Both the position numbers and the translations under genes were made by a program. Below the pieces are notes generated by a model. The model had not been told where the DNA came from, did no database searches, and was given only the letters and a program-made list of their open reading frames with translations. Shown here piece by piece: positions 12,001 through 22,600 of a stretch of 64,000 nucleotides of DNA (position 1 is the stretch's first letter; every line of letters starts with the position of its first letter). Location of the stretch: contig JAYJMM010000004.1 in the NCBI GenBank assembly GCA_037349105.1, positions 3,251,001-3,315,000 on the forward strand, read 5' to 3'. Origin of the DNA: Limnomonas spitsbergensis. Taxonomy: Eukaryota; Chlorophyta; Chlorophyceae; Chlamydomonadales.

Positions 12001-15000
12001 CATCCTTGCCACCCGCGCGCTGTGCTTTCGCCACAGCCAAAGAGGAGGAAGAGGAGGAGGTGCAGGAGGGAGCGGAGGAAGGGGTGCAAGAGGAAGCGCC
12101 TTTCCTACCGGCGCTGGTGCCCGTGCCCCAGACAGTCCAGCTACCGCCCATGCGCCCCCTGTCACCTGTCGCAGCATCATCATCATCAGCAGCAGCTGCA
12201 GCAGCAGTCTCGGAGATCCGCCCTGCATGCCCCGGCCCATGGGTTAAGGTCGGTGCCCCTCCGGAACCAGCGTGTGCCGGTGTGTCGAGCCAGGACGCCA
12301 TGGCAAGTACGGCGCTGGACATCCAGGTGGTTTTGGAGCCGCCGGAGGGGGGCGTTCGTGCCCCCCAGCCAGGCCCGTCGTGCAGCCATGACGACGAGCC
12401 ATCAGCGGATGGAGCAGAATCCCCTGGCCGGCCCGCGCTGCTTGCACCGCCGATCCCTGAGGGGCCGGCGCCGGCCTTGTCGGAAAAAGCGGGCTTCCCA
12501 AATAACGCCCGACCCTGCCTGTGACCCGATCCACCCAAGGGGTATGCAACAGGTGATGAAGCCAGCCGGCCCCCGCTCCCCTCCGCCTCTGCCGCTGCCG
12601 CGACCTCATAGACCGCAGCATCCGCTATCCGGCAGGCCAGCATGGTCAGCTCGCGGACCTCCATGACCTCCGCCCGCGAGGCGGCTTCGGCGCCGACGGC
12701 GGTCGTCAGCGGCTGCAGCAGCGGGATACAGCGGGACAGCGGTCCCGCTAGGATGGCCAGCGCCTTGTCGTCCATGACAGGCAGCAGCCGATCAGCCCGC
12801 TTGGCGACGCCCTCCACGAGTGGGGCCGTCAGGCTAGGCAGGCCCGCATTCACATGGACCCACAGGAAGTGGTACATCCACCCCATCGACAGGCCAGCAT
12901 CGGGCTGATGCTTTCCCGTTGCAGAAGCACCAGAAGCACCAGTAGAGGGACCAGCAGAAGGACCAGCAGAAGGACCAACAGAAGCAGCAGAGGCACCAGC
13001 AGAAGGACCAGCACCAGCAGAAGCAGCAGCTGCAGCGGGGGAGGATCCATCGCTGCGGCCTACTCCTCCCTCCCTCGCCTGTTTACCAGCTGCAGGTGCT
13101 GGGGGCTGGGGGGCACCTGGGTCTACCCCCGTCGGGTCTGAGCCTGCTCGCATCTGCGCTGTGCCGGCCGGCTCCACGCTCAGCGGCGGCAGCAGCAGCC
13201 AGGCATGACGGCTCATGACAGCCATGACATGATCAGGCACACGAGGCAGCGCGGCACGGGCGTCGGCGGAGCTAGCGCTCGACGCGGAGTTGCGCAGCAG
13301 GCGCCTCCGGCCCGACGGAAGCGCGTGAGTGGCAGGAGGGGGAGCAGGGCGAGGAGGACGAGGGGGAGGAGAAGCAACGGGGGAAAACGAGGCTGCAGGT
13401 TTACCCACCGACAGGCCACGTTCATCAAGAGATTCTAGCCTGTAAGCGTCAGGTCTTCCATCTAGGCTGGACCATAGGGGCGCTTGCGCCTCCTGGAAAG
13501 GCTCTGAATCCATCTGAGCAACGGGGCGCCATGGAACTGCTCTCGGGGACTTCTCCAGACGGCCGCGCTGCCTATGGGAGTACGCACCCCGCTCCTCCAG
13601 CTCTCCCCCTGAGCGGGCACCTCCTCTACCCCGCCTGCCTGCAACCTGGGCATCTGCGGCGGCAGCAGTCCACCACTCAGCACGGACCCGCCAATGCATC
13701 AGCTCAGCCAGCTCCTCCAGACGGCAGTGGGGGACCACCCTGGAGATGGCTACGGTAAGCTTCGAAACCAGTCCCGGGCTCAGCACCTGCCCGCTCCTCC
13801 TACCGATGAAGCCCAGGGCGCGGGCTGCCGACACAGTTGCCAAGACGCGGTCCTGCCCGCTAATCCGACCAGCCCCATGGACAAGGAGCTGCAGCTTGGG
13901 GAGCAGGGAAGGCAACGATGCTGGCCCCATTCTGCTTGGCGGAGGCTGTTGCGAAGGCTGTTGCGGAGGCTGTAGCAAAGGCTGTTGCGATAGCTTTTGC
14001 GAAGGCTTTTGCGGAGGGCCAGGGATCCATGCCACCCAAGATTGCTGTGAAAGGAATTCGGCGGGAGGGGGAGGCGATACAGCGGCACATGTTGACAACG
14101 GTGGGGGAAACAACACAGACCTTGGAAGGTCAGCAGGGGCAGCAGCTGTAGCAGCAGCAGTAGCAGCAGCTGTGGCAGCAGCAGTAGCAGCAGCAGTAAC
14201 AGCAACAGTAGCAGCAGCAGCAGCAGCAGCAGCCGCACCAACCTCGGGAGGAGCAGCTTGACCACGGGCATGAGCAGCATCAATTAGACACCTTGCTGCC
14301 TGTTTGCTCCCGCTCTTGCTGCGGGGGTGGCTGCCGTCCACCAGGCGTAGGGAGTGGCGGGCCAACGTCTCCATCAGCGCCTCATAGGGCCAGTGGATAC
14401 CCTGCACATTACAAGCACTTTTTCTGCAGAACAACAGAAGGAAGATCTAACAGAATCTTCCAGATTATACGGAAATGCCGGGCAGCAGCACAACAGCTCA
14501 CCAATGGCTTTATCAGATTCTAAGAGGGGTGGGCTTGAGGGTTGACAGATTAGGGTAACAGGGTAGAAGGATAGGATTTTCGTACCCCCCTCAGATTCCT
14601 CACGTTTTAACTAAAATCTAACAAGAAGGAGGTGACGTGAAGGTTCGGTATCCCCTCCCCCCTTCACCTCCTCCTTCCCCTTCCCCTCTTCCTCCTCCTT
14701 CCCCCCCTTCCCCTCTTCCTCCACCCTCCCCTCTTCCTCCTCCTTCCCCCCCTTCCCCTTCCCCTCTTCCTGCTCCTTCCCCCCTTCCCCTCTTCCTCCA
14801 CCCTCCCCTCTTCCTCCTCCTTCCCCTCTTCCTCCACCCTCCCCCCTTCCTCCTCCTTCCCCTCTTCCTCCACCTTCCCCTCTTCCGCCTCCTTCCCCCC
14901 TTCCCCTTCCCCCGGATCTCCCCTCCTCTCTCCCAATCACTCACCTTGGCAAATGGGATCCCCTCCAAGGCTGTCCGGCCCTTACCCAAGCGGGCTACCA

Positions 15001-16260
15001 CCTCCGCCAGGGCGTCCGCACTAGCGCTGAGTGGCCGGTCCCGAGACAGCTCAAGCCGCAGCACCCTGAGCAGCGTCGGCATCACGCCGCCGGGGTTGGG
15101 CATGCCTGCGTCCAGCCAAGCTGCCAGTCGGTCGATTGCCGGGGAACCCCCCACATGTGAAAATGCAGCTGATGTGCCCCTGGACCCGGAAGCGGGTTCT
15201 GTCGTGGTCTCCCCTGCAGGCATGGCAGCCACGCCCTCAGCCCCACATGCTGTCACTGTCCCCGCTGCCGGCCCATCTGACGCCTCTGTCCCCGCTGCTG
15301 ATCCTGCCAAAGGCACCTCGCAGGCAGAGCTCTCCAATGATGAAGGCCCCCCCTCCGCTGCCTCCCACTTGTTACGTTTCCGTGTGCTGCTGCCTGTCTG
15401 CGTCCGCCGCACTGCTGGAGCAGTGCCTGTGTAAGGCCTGACAGCCATCACGTGACGCCCCATCACCGAGTCGTCTAGGATTTTGCCAGAGGCAGGGACG
15501 CCGCTGTGGCTGCTACCGCTGTTGCTGCTGCCCCAGCAATGTCCGTTCTTGAAACAGTTGCCCCAGGTATTAGCGCTGCTTTCCCTCCTGTTGCCAATGT
15601 TTCTTCTGCCACCTTTGCTGCTATTGCTCGTGCCGGTATGATGGTGGCTCAGCACTCGCTCTTGGTCCCGATAGTTCTGCGCCCATGCTGTGGACCCCCC
15701 CAAAGCAGCCTCCTCCTTCTCACGAAGGGAACGGCTGACAGCAGACACACCCACATGGAGAGAGCGTCTCACGGCAGCCTGATCAGGGTCAGGGGCGTGA
15801 CAAGGTGAAAGACATTTTTAGGCTGGACATGCAAGGTCGACAGCCAGGTCTGGTAGGACGGTGGATACGCAGCGTTATACATAACATGGTGCAAACAAAA
15901 GGGACGTGCATGGCTGGCATTGGAAAACACGTTGCTGACGCTGCCATATGGAAATCATAGCTGTCTCATGGCGTCATACATTGTCATGCAAGGTGTGCAG
16001 ACATGCCATGTTGGCAGCTCAGAAGGGTATGCATGCCATCGTAACTCTGGAGCCATGACTTTTATCCAAGTCAAGCATGAAGCAACAGATCTCTTGCACG
16101 CTTCCGGGAATCAATGCGGCTTCCTCACGCCTCTTTCAGCCCGCTTAAACGAGACACGCACTTCGACGGCCTCAGCTCGACTGCAATCGCCCATGGCGAG
16201 GCCGCAGCGGAAAGCTAATCCAACGAGCTGCCTTCGAGCCCTCGCCGAGCTGCCGCCCAT
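1..16260 (-). CDS. Gene A: giant helical-repeat (PPR/HPR-like) protein, 3' part beyond window
   Basis: Exons read on the minus strand: 16260-16162, 15778-14945, 14401-11429, 11105-10143, 9942-9737, 8714-8592, 7407-7291, 6338-5806, 5004-4683, 3739-3683, 3406-3247, 2886-2817, 728-613, 76-1. Every junction is GT-AG and all phases agree, giving about 2,216 codons before the edge. The ATG at 16260 opens a short Arg/Ala-rich leader (MGGSSARARRQLVGLAFRC) that would suit an organelle transit peptide; this first exon is the least certain. Helical segments recur between Ala/Gly/Ser-rich linkers, for example LSPKDLLEALQALEVLQRR (exon 6) and a PPR-like LLRDHGLSPATKPLYILISA (exon 9). Exon 3 has poly-Ala runs and a ~15-aa repeat around GGGVPADESQGSL. 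By family resemblance it may bind organelle RNA; that is inference. The last exon is cut by the window edge and no C-terminal domain is visible. Confidence 0.7.
186..305. mobile_element. MITE-like element, family 2, partial copy
   Basis: Carries ATCTGGACCGGCCCG and A/T-rich ends (CAGTGCTTCTTTTTG... GAAAATAACC) like the other family members. In the last visible intron of gene A. Confidence 0.4.
840..1815. repeat. 34-bp minisatellite in intron of gene A
   Basis: About 28 copies of a 34 bp unit containing AAGCTTGCACTGCTGTACC and CCCCTCTGGTTT, most uniform from 1150 to 1560 and more varied at both edges. It lies in the intron between exons 12 and 13 of gene A, ending ~110 bp from the acceptor. 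Open frames across it are a by-product of the repeat. Confidence 0.95.
2455..2500 (-). repeat. Duplicated exon-12 end plus donor, inside gene A intron
   Basis: The plus-strand text TTAAAGCGCACCTGACACCA matches 2803-2833 (TCAAAGCGCACCTGAGACCA), which spans the end of exon 12 and its donor at 2817/2816. Confidence 0.7.
5056..5153. repeat. 13-bp tandem repeat (ATCTCGGTATCAG)
   Basis: About seven and a half copies, in the intron between exons 8 and 9 of gene A. Confidence 0.9.
5285..5548. repeat. Polypyrimidine tract, CCCTCCTTCCCTCC repeats
   Basis: Almost pure C/T on the plus strand with repeated CTACGTCCCTTCC blocks; intronic within gene A. Confidence 0.9.
6394..6582. mobile_element. MITE-like element, family 1, diverged copy
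   Basis: Begins TACCGAACATTTGATTTG and ends with the inverse of that end (CAAATCTACAGTA). Internal words TGCTGCCCTCAGAG, AATTTCTGACTG-like and ATGGATCCCTCA are shared with the copy at 17750-17949. Intron 7 of gene A. Confidence 0.8.
6591..6768. mobile_element. MITE-like element, family 2, inverted copy
   Basis: Ends GTGATTATTTTC / GAAAAAGAATCAC are inverted. Interior CCAAACCTGGACCGGCC is the reverse complement of the same word in the copy at 56623-56819. It sits directly beside a family 1 copy. Confidence 0.65.
7531..8640 (-). repeat. 96-bp array built from an exon end plus its 5' splice site
   Basis: About 11-12 copies of a 96 bp unit. Each contains the last ~41 bases of gene A exon 6 (the part coding LEALQALEVLQRR) plus the donor region and ~55 bases of intron. 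The copy nearest 8640 is the real exon end. Because 96 is divisible by three, several frames stay open across it; these are not genes. Confidence 0.93.
8731..9345. repeat. 100-bp G-rich tandem array
   Basis: Four good copies (starting near 8741, 8841, 8941, 9039) and shorter ones, with GGCAGGAGTGGGGTTGAGAG and GGGGGACAGGCGTAGAG. It abuts the acceptor of gene A exon 6, so its C-rich complement supplies the pyrimidine tract. Confidence 0.92.
14640..14935. repeat. Polypyrimidine (CCCCTCTTCCTCC) tract
   Basis: Nearly pure C/T on the plus strand for ~295 bp, in intron 2 of gene A just after the donor of exon 2. Confidence 0.9.
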
Positions 16261-16652
16261 GCCACATGAAACCTTGTCGGGGTCGTTATGTCGAAAAATC
16301 AGTGGAGTTGGGTCCGCTTGAAGCGCCAGGGTAGGGACAGCTCTAGTCAAAATCCACCATGCCGATCTCTGATACCGACCATCCAGATCTGAACCATGAA
16401 GACGGGAGTTATTTTCCCGGGCAGTACCAGAGGTGGTTGAGGGGGGTGGGGGGCATGCCTGACCAGAACTAGAGATCTCCTTCACCTCCGACACCGACGC
16501 TCCTCCCCATCCGCGATGAGCTCACTGCTGTTTTCAACTAGGCGAATCTATTCTCTTAAATACTAACCCCGACAGGAGTCAGATTTGTGCCCCCCGCAAG
16601 ACAGCTCGGGAGTCAGCCCGGTCGCCGCCCGTCCGGTCACCCTTCCATACGT
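16261..16652. promoter_or_regulatory. Shared intergenic region between divergent genes A and B
   Basis: The predicted ATGs of gene A (minus, 16260) and gene B (plus, 16653) lie 392 bp apart, so this stretch must hold both promoters and 5' UTRs if both first exons are right. I see no convincing TATA box or other named element. Confidence 0.4.
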
Positions 16653-19600
16653 ATGGGCGGTCCATCGCCTCCCCCCAGGTCTCTGTTCGCTTGCCTCTCT
16701 GCGATTTCATTTCTTCGACGCAACCTGCGGCTGGGCCTGCTGAGGTGGCCATGGGAGACCACCCCATGTGCAGAATGCATGGGGACCTCCCAGCAGTCGC
16801 CATGCGGAAGCCAGGTGGCACATGGCAGCATAGGGACAGGGGTCTCATTTGAAACCTCGGGCAGCGGCAATTATTCTCAAAGCTCCCTCCTTCCACACCA
16901 GGCCTGCCAGACAGGCCCATCAGAAAGCAAGGGCGCGTCACCACCAACCTCTTCCCAGCCATGCACAGCCCAGCCATGCACAGCCCAGCCATGTACAGCC
17001 CAGCCATGCACAGCCCAGCCATGTACATGCGCTGAATGTCAGTCCTGCATGGGTAGCGAGAGAGCTGCTGCTAGACGCCCCTGCAAAGTCCCGCCAGATC
17101 GCCTAGAGGAGTGGACCCATGGACTTGCAGCAGGAGGATTTGAGCGTGGGGGTGTGTGTCCTACCTCTCGCCCTCTGGGTGGCTACTGTGCAGCCCTTGG
17201 TCATGTGGTTGGATGCAGAGCACCCATGGGATCCATGTTGGGTCAGGATATCCTTTCAAGCAGAGATGCGCGCGACTTCTATGACCAGAGAGTCCCTCGG
17301 CATGCTCACTACCCAGGAGGCGGTCAACGAGAAGAGGGTGCTTCCAGATCAGGTGTGGATGAATAGGAAGTGTGGACACACAGCAGGTGTGGACTGTCAG
17401 ACATGGTGCCAGACTAGCTCCTGCGTTACACACATCCCCTGGGCGTGTCTGTCTAACGATTGTTTATTTACAATTGAACAGCAATCAGCGTCACTTCCAC
17501 ACTTCCACACTTCCACGCCATTTCCGCAGGGTTCTACAGGCACAGCAGCGCTTCTGCACGCCCCATGGTTGCTCTGGGTGGCAAAGACAGCGGCATCAGG
17601 GATCAGGAGCGGCCTGTCAGTGGACCTCGGCGGGAAGCTCAGCAGCGCCAAGCTGGCTTAAGCCGTGGCCGTAAGGTGCGTTTATAGGTCCTGGTCTGTA
17701 CACTGAATCCTGTGCTCCCAGTCCATGTAGCTGGCATGCAGGGTGTTCATACCGTAGATTTGATTTGCCTTCCCTCGGGTATGAACGGATGATTTCTTTT
17801 AATGCTGCCCTCAGGGCAAATAATCGACCAAAACTCCTAATTTCTGACTGAAAATCGGCTGGCGTCGACAATGGATAATTAGTATATTGATGGATCCCTC
17901 AACCCCAGACAATGTTATTTATGAGGGAAGGCAAAGCAAATCTACGGTACACGTGCTCAGGCTTTGGGACCCAAACCCCAAATCGCCAAGACCGGAATCA
18001 AATTGATGGCCCAGTATGTCTTTCCTGCCTGGCTTAAGAACCGGTTTGGATTCTCACCATGCAGGGGGGAGAGCGCGCTGGCAGCAGAGCGCTTCAGCTG
18101 TTGATGGAGGCATGCGGCGCGGGGAGCGCCAGCCTGGCAGACATCGCTGCCTTTGCCTCAGCCTGGGGGTCCTCCTCCTCCTCCCCCTCCTCGATGGCAT
18201 GGCTTTCCTCGCCCAGAGCCCCCTATAGCTCCTCCCACCCTGCTTCCCCGTCGTCCCTCTCCTCCTCCTCGAACTCCGCCACGGTGGCGTTCGCCAGCTC
18301 ACCCCCCTCCCCGGCCGCCGCCTTCGGTGGTTGCAGGACCAGGAATCATGCCTTGCCATCAGCCGGGTTCTGGTCAGAGCTCATGCTACGGTTTCGACAA
18401 TCGTCGCACAAACAGGTGGACAAAACTTGTTTTGCATGCCTTCAAAGACGTTCATTTAGGGTGTGAACCTTGAAAGGGATAATCCCCATGTGGGGTTCAT
18501 ACTCGTTCATAGCTGTGGGTGGCAGTCAGCTTGATCAAGTTCACAGGCGGAAACCGGGTGTGGCATTAGCAGAGGGCACCTTTGGCCGGGCCAATGAACT
18601 ACCGGCTGGTGTGTGTGGCGTGCATCGCTTGGTTTCCTCATGGTCTGCAAAGGTTCAAGAGATATGGTTGAAGTCTTTCCTAGACATTGAATCCTACACC
18701 TCAATGGACTTTTTCTTTGGCGTACGTACGTCAAATGCAAATCTTGGCAATCAATGGAGTCTGATTTTTCGAAGGAGGTTTCATGCCTCCGGACTGAGGG
18801 ATCAAATGGAGTGTGCAGGCTTTCTCTAGTCATCCCCACTCCCGCCGCATTTTGCCCGGGTCGAAATCCAGTGACCCCCATATGAGGAACAGAAGGGGCG
18901 TTCAAAGGCAGCTCTGTACCACATATTGTCGCTCTACGCCTCTCTGCCCCACCCTTTCTGCTCGGCACCTCCAGCTGGCGCTGCTAGACCCTTCTGAAAG
19001 AGGGCTAGTGGTTGGATGCATGATCAACGCTGTGACAGCGACTCAGGACTCCTGCACACCTGCAAGCAATTGAAGCAGGAGCAGAGTATGCTCCTTAGCG
19101 TCCCTTGACCCTTGGCCCTAAACTCTCAACCTGTACCTCAAAACTCTGTGCCTCAAACCCTGAACTCTCAACCGTTGCCTCACAAAACCTGGGGCCCGCA
19201 GGTCTCCGAGGCGTCGGCCGCAGATCTGTGGGCATTCTGCAGCGTGCTGCAGCCCCAGAGCCAGGTGGGCTTTGAGTCTTTGACCTCTCGGACATATCAA
19301 TCAATGACCCTCACCTAGGGCTGGACGCCTGCGTAATTTAATTATACATATATATTTATACCGGTATACCTGTACCCTGGTATATACACTGAATACACGT
19401 ATACAAATAAAGCCAATATTAGGGCCTTCAACCCTCTCACTGCCTTGACCTGAACTCTAAGCCTGTATGGGTCCTCAACCTTTCTGCTCCTTTGCGCGAC
19501 GTCAGTTTGCGATGTTTTGGCTTGAACAGCGTTTCAGGGGGGGGGGGGCTTTTTGAATGTCTGTTCTGTTCGGTTCCCTGAGACCATGTTTTTCTAACCT

Positions 19601-22600
19601 AGGTCCCATATGCCGTACAATCTGTACATCCGTACATCCACATGGCCTGGATGCGTGGGTGATGCAATTTTAACTAAAACAAGAAAAAAGTGGCAGATTG
19701 TGTGTGTTTGTCGCAGGTTTGGGAACCAGGCTTTTGGGCAGCTGTTGCAACACGTGTGGCGCACTTGGCCACACAAGACCAACACCATCAACAGCTGCAG
19801 CAACAGCAACAGGAGCAGCAACAGCTGCAACAGGAAAAGCAGCAGCTGCAACAGCAGCAGCTGCAACAAACTCAGCTGGACATCTTTGACTCCTTCCTCC
19901 GGCCTCGCCGCCAAGACCACAGCCTCAACACAGCCGCAGCCGAGGCGCTGCCTCTGAGAGCAGAGTGGGGTCACTCCTTGCAATGGCGGGGCAGGGATGC
20001 AGGCGATGGGGACAGGGCAGGCGGAGGTGGAGGCGGCAAGGCCCGTCGACCAGCAGGGCCTCAAGGCGCCTGCCGAAGCTGGGCGGGCGCCTCTGAATCC
20101 CAAGGCTGCTTTGACGCCTCCGACTGGGTGGCTCCTGAGGAACTTCCCCATCGCACGCTGAACGGCTTTGCGGGCGGTGCATCTGCAATGGCGGGCGGTA
20201 CGTCCTCGATGGTGGGCAGTACGCCCTCGATGGCTGGCGGTACGTCCTCGATGGCTGGCGGTGCATCCTCGATGTCCCCTCGGCCTGCGCTGCCTGGCTG
20301 GGCTGGCGATGCTGCGTCCCTCGCGGGGCCGCTGCAGTCCTGTGCAGTGATGACCCTGGAGGTCCTGAGGCACTTGCACATGCCGCCGCCAGCTGGGACC
20401 GGGCAGCCCCTGGTGTGGGCAGCATGCCAGGTGAGGCTAGATCTAGAACAGCAGATCTAGATCCGGGCACTTTCAGATACGGGGCGGACGTTTCCACTTC
20501 ATGGGTCCATGCATTCAAAGGCATGGTATGTGTTCCTGTTGTCTCAACGTACACGCAGCCACTCATACCTGAAGGGTGGGGCAGGTGTTGTAAGGGGGGG
20601 GCAGGTGTTGTAATGGGGGGGGCAGGTGTTGTAAGGGTGGGGCAGGTGTTGTAAGGGGGGAGCAGGTGTTGTAAGGGGGGGGGCAGGTGTTGTAAGGGGG
20701 GGGCAGGTGTTGAAAGGGTGGGGCAGGTGTTGTAAGGGGGGGGCAGGTGTTGTAAGGGGGGGGGGGGGGCAGGTGTTGAAAGGGGGGGGGCAGGTGTTGT
20801 AAGGGGGGGGCAGGTGTTGAAAGGGGGGGGGGGCAGGTGTTGTAAGGGGGGGGGGGCAGGTGTTGTAAGGGGGGGGCAGGTGTTGTAAGGGGGGGGGCAG
20901 GTGTTGAAAGGGTGGGGCAGGTGTTGTAAGTGGAGGGCAGGTGTTGTAAGGGTGGGGCAGGTGTTGAAAGGGTGGGGCAGGTGTTGTAAGGGGGGGGCAG
21001 GTGTTGTAAGGGGGGGGGGGGGGGCAGGTGTTGTAAGGGGGGGGGCAGGTGTTGTAAGGGGGGGGGCAGGTGTTGAAAGGGGGGAGGGGGCAGGTGTTGT
21101 AAGGGGGGGGGGCAGGTGTTGTAAGGGGGGGGGCAGGTGTTGTAAGGGGGGGGGGCAGGTGTTGTAAGGGTGGGGCAGGAGTTGTAAGGGGGGGGCAGGT
21201 GTTGTAAGGGGGGGGGGGGGGGCAGGTGTTGTAAGGGTGGGGCAGGTGTTGAAAGGGGGGGGGGGGGGGGGCAGGTGTTGTAAGGGTGGGGCAGGTGTTG
21301 AAAGGGGGGGGGGGGGGCAGGTGTTGTAAGGGTGGGGCAGGTGTTGTAAGGGTGGGGCAGGTGAAGTTTTGTGAAGTTTTTACAGTCCAACAGAGCATCA
21401 CAATTGATGCATGGGACATGTGCCCGTAAACTGGTACAGGCACTTGATACACTAGGACAGAAAGCGAAAACCAGTGACCCCCCTGGGCAAGCAACTAGCA
21501 CACAACCACGACAGTGGCGTGGGAATGAACCCCATAGTGCAGAAGATAAGCCCCAGCCATAAAACATGACGTGGGTGCAAAAGAGTTCGATTGAGCACCG
21601 CCTAGAGAGTTAGGGGGGAGACAGGAATTTTGGCAGAGTTTTGAGATGATTCTCTCTTTTCATCATACACTGAAAGATAAAACAACCAAATTTCTTCCAG
21701 AACACATATGCAGAATCCGCTGCATTAAGTTTGCCCCACACTCCATTTGCGTACCGTTTCATGGCCTCATCCTCGTCCTCTAGGAAATTATGGAAAGTAA
21801 GGTTAAACTGAAAACGAAGGTCTGTATAGAACGGGCAGTAAATCATGTGAAGCTCATCCTCCCGACATTTAAGATTGCAACATCTACAAATCCTCTCGCT
21901 ACGAGGCACACAGGGTTTCTCAAAGCGCCCCGTCTCAACATTCAGCCAATGCGACCCCATCCGATACCGGGCTACAGCAAAAATAATATTAGGCTTACTC
22001 AAATTGTACCAGAAAGTCTCCTGCACATCACGCTTAATTTGGAACCACTTAGAGAACGTAAACAATTTGAACCCCGAGCGTTCTGAGTCAGGAGTAGCAC
22101 GTACTGACAGGGCCGTACGTGGCATGTCCCTGGAAATTTTGGAAAGCCACTGATCCCTAGCTGAATTCACAATGACCTCAATATCCAAAGAGGTATTGAC
22201 TGATGCAGTCAATAAATCAATACCCAGAGTCATCAATATCGTAGACAGAAAGCCAGCCCAACAAAGTGAAGTGCCAGCCTTCGCCAAATCACAACTTTCC
22301 TGCATAGCCATTTTCACAAGGTCATTGTCAGGCCTCAGATTAATTCTATTCCAAAAACTCAGGGTCTGCTGAAAAAGACTTAAGATAAGGGGTTCACGGT
22401 GCAGTTCGCTCATGAGAACATACTCGGCCACAGACTTGCGAAGACCCAGACACTGCCTAAGGAAACCCTTGTGAATTACCTCCAAATCTCTAGAGAAACC
22501 AGTATCTGTCAAGCCGACTCCTTTCGCAAGGAGACCTGGTCCCCAAATTTCACACCCATAAAACAGAATAGGCTTCACTAAAGAGTCAAAAAGATGACAT

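Noticed and set aside
11814..12666. Plus-strand ORFs of 224-236 codons
   Set aside because: Antisense shadows of gene A exon 3, which has consistent splice phase and protein-like helical segments on the minus strand.
20544..21567. Pro/Tyr/Asn-rich minus-strand ORFs over the G-rich array
   Set aside because: Translation of a variable-length minisatellite with no start, splice or domain support. The same applies to 26580-28037.
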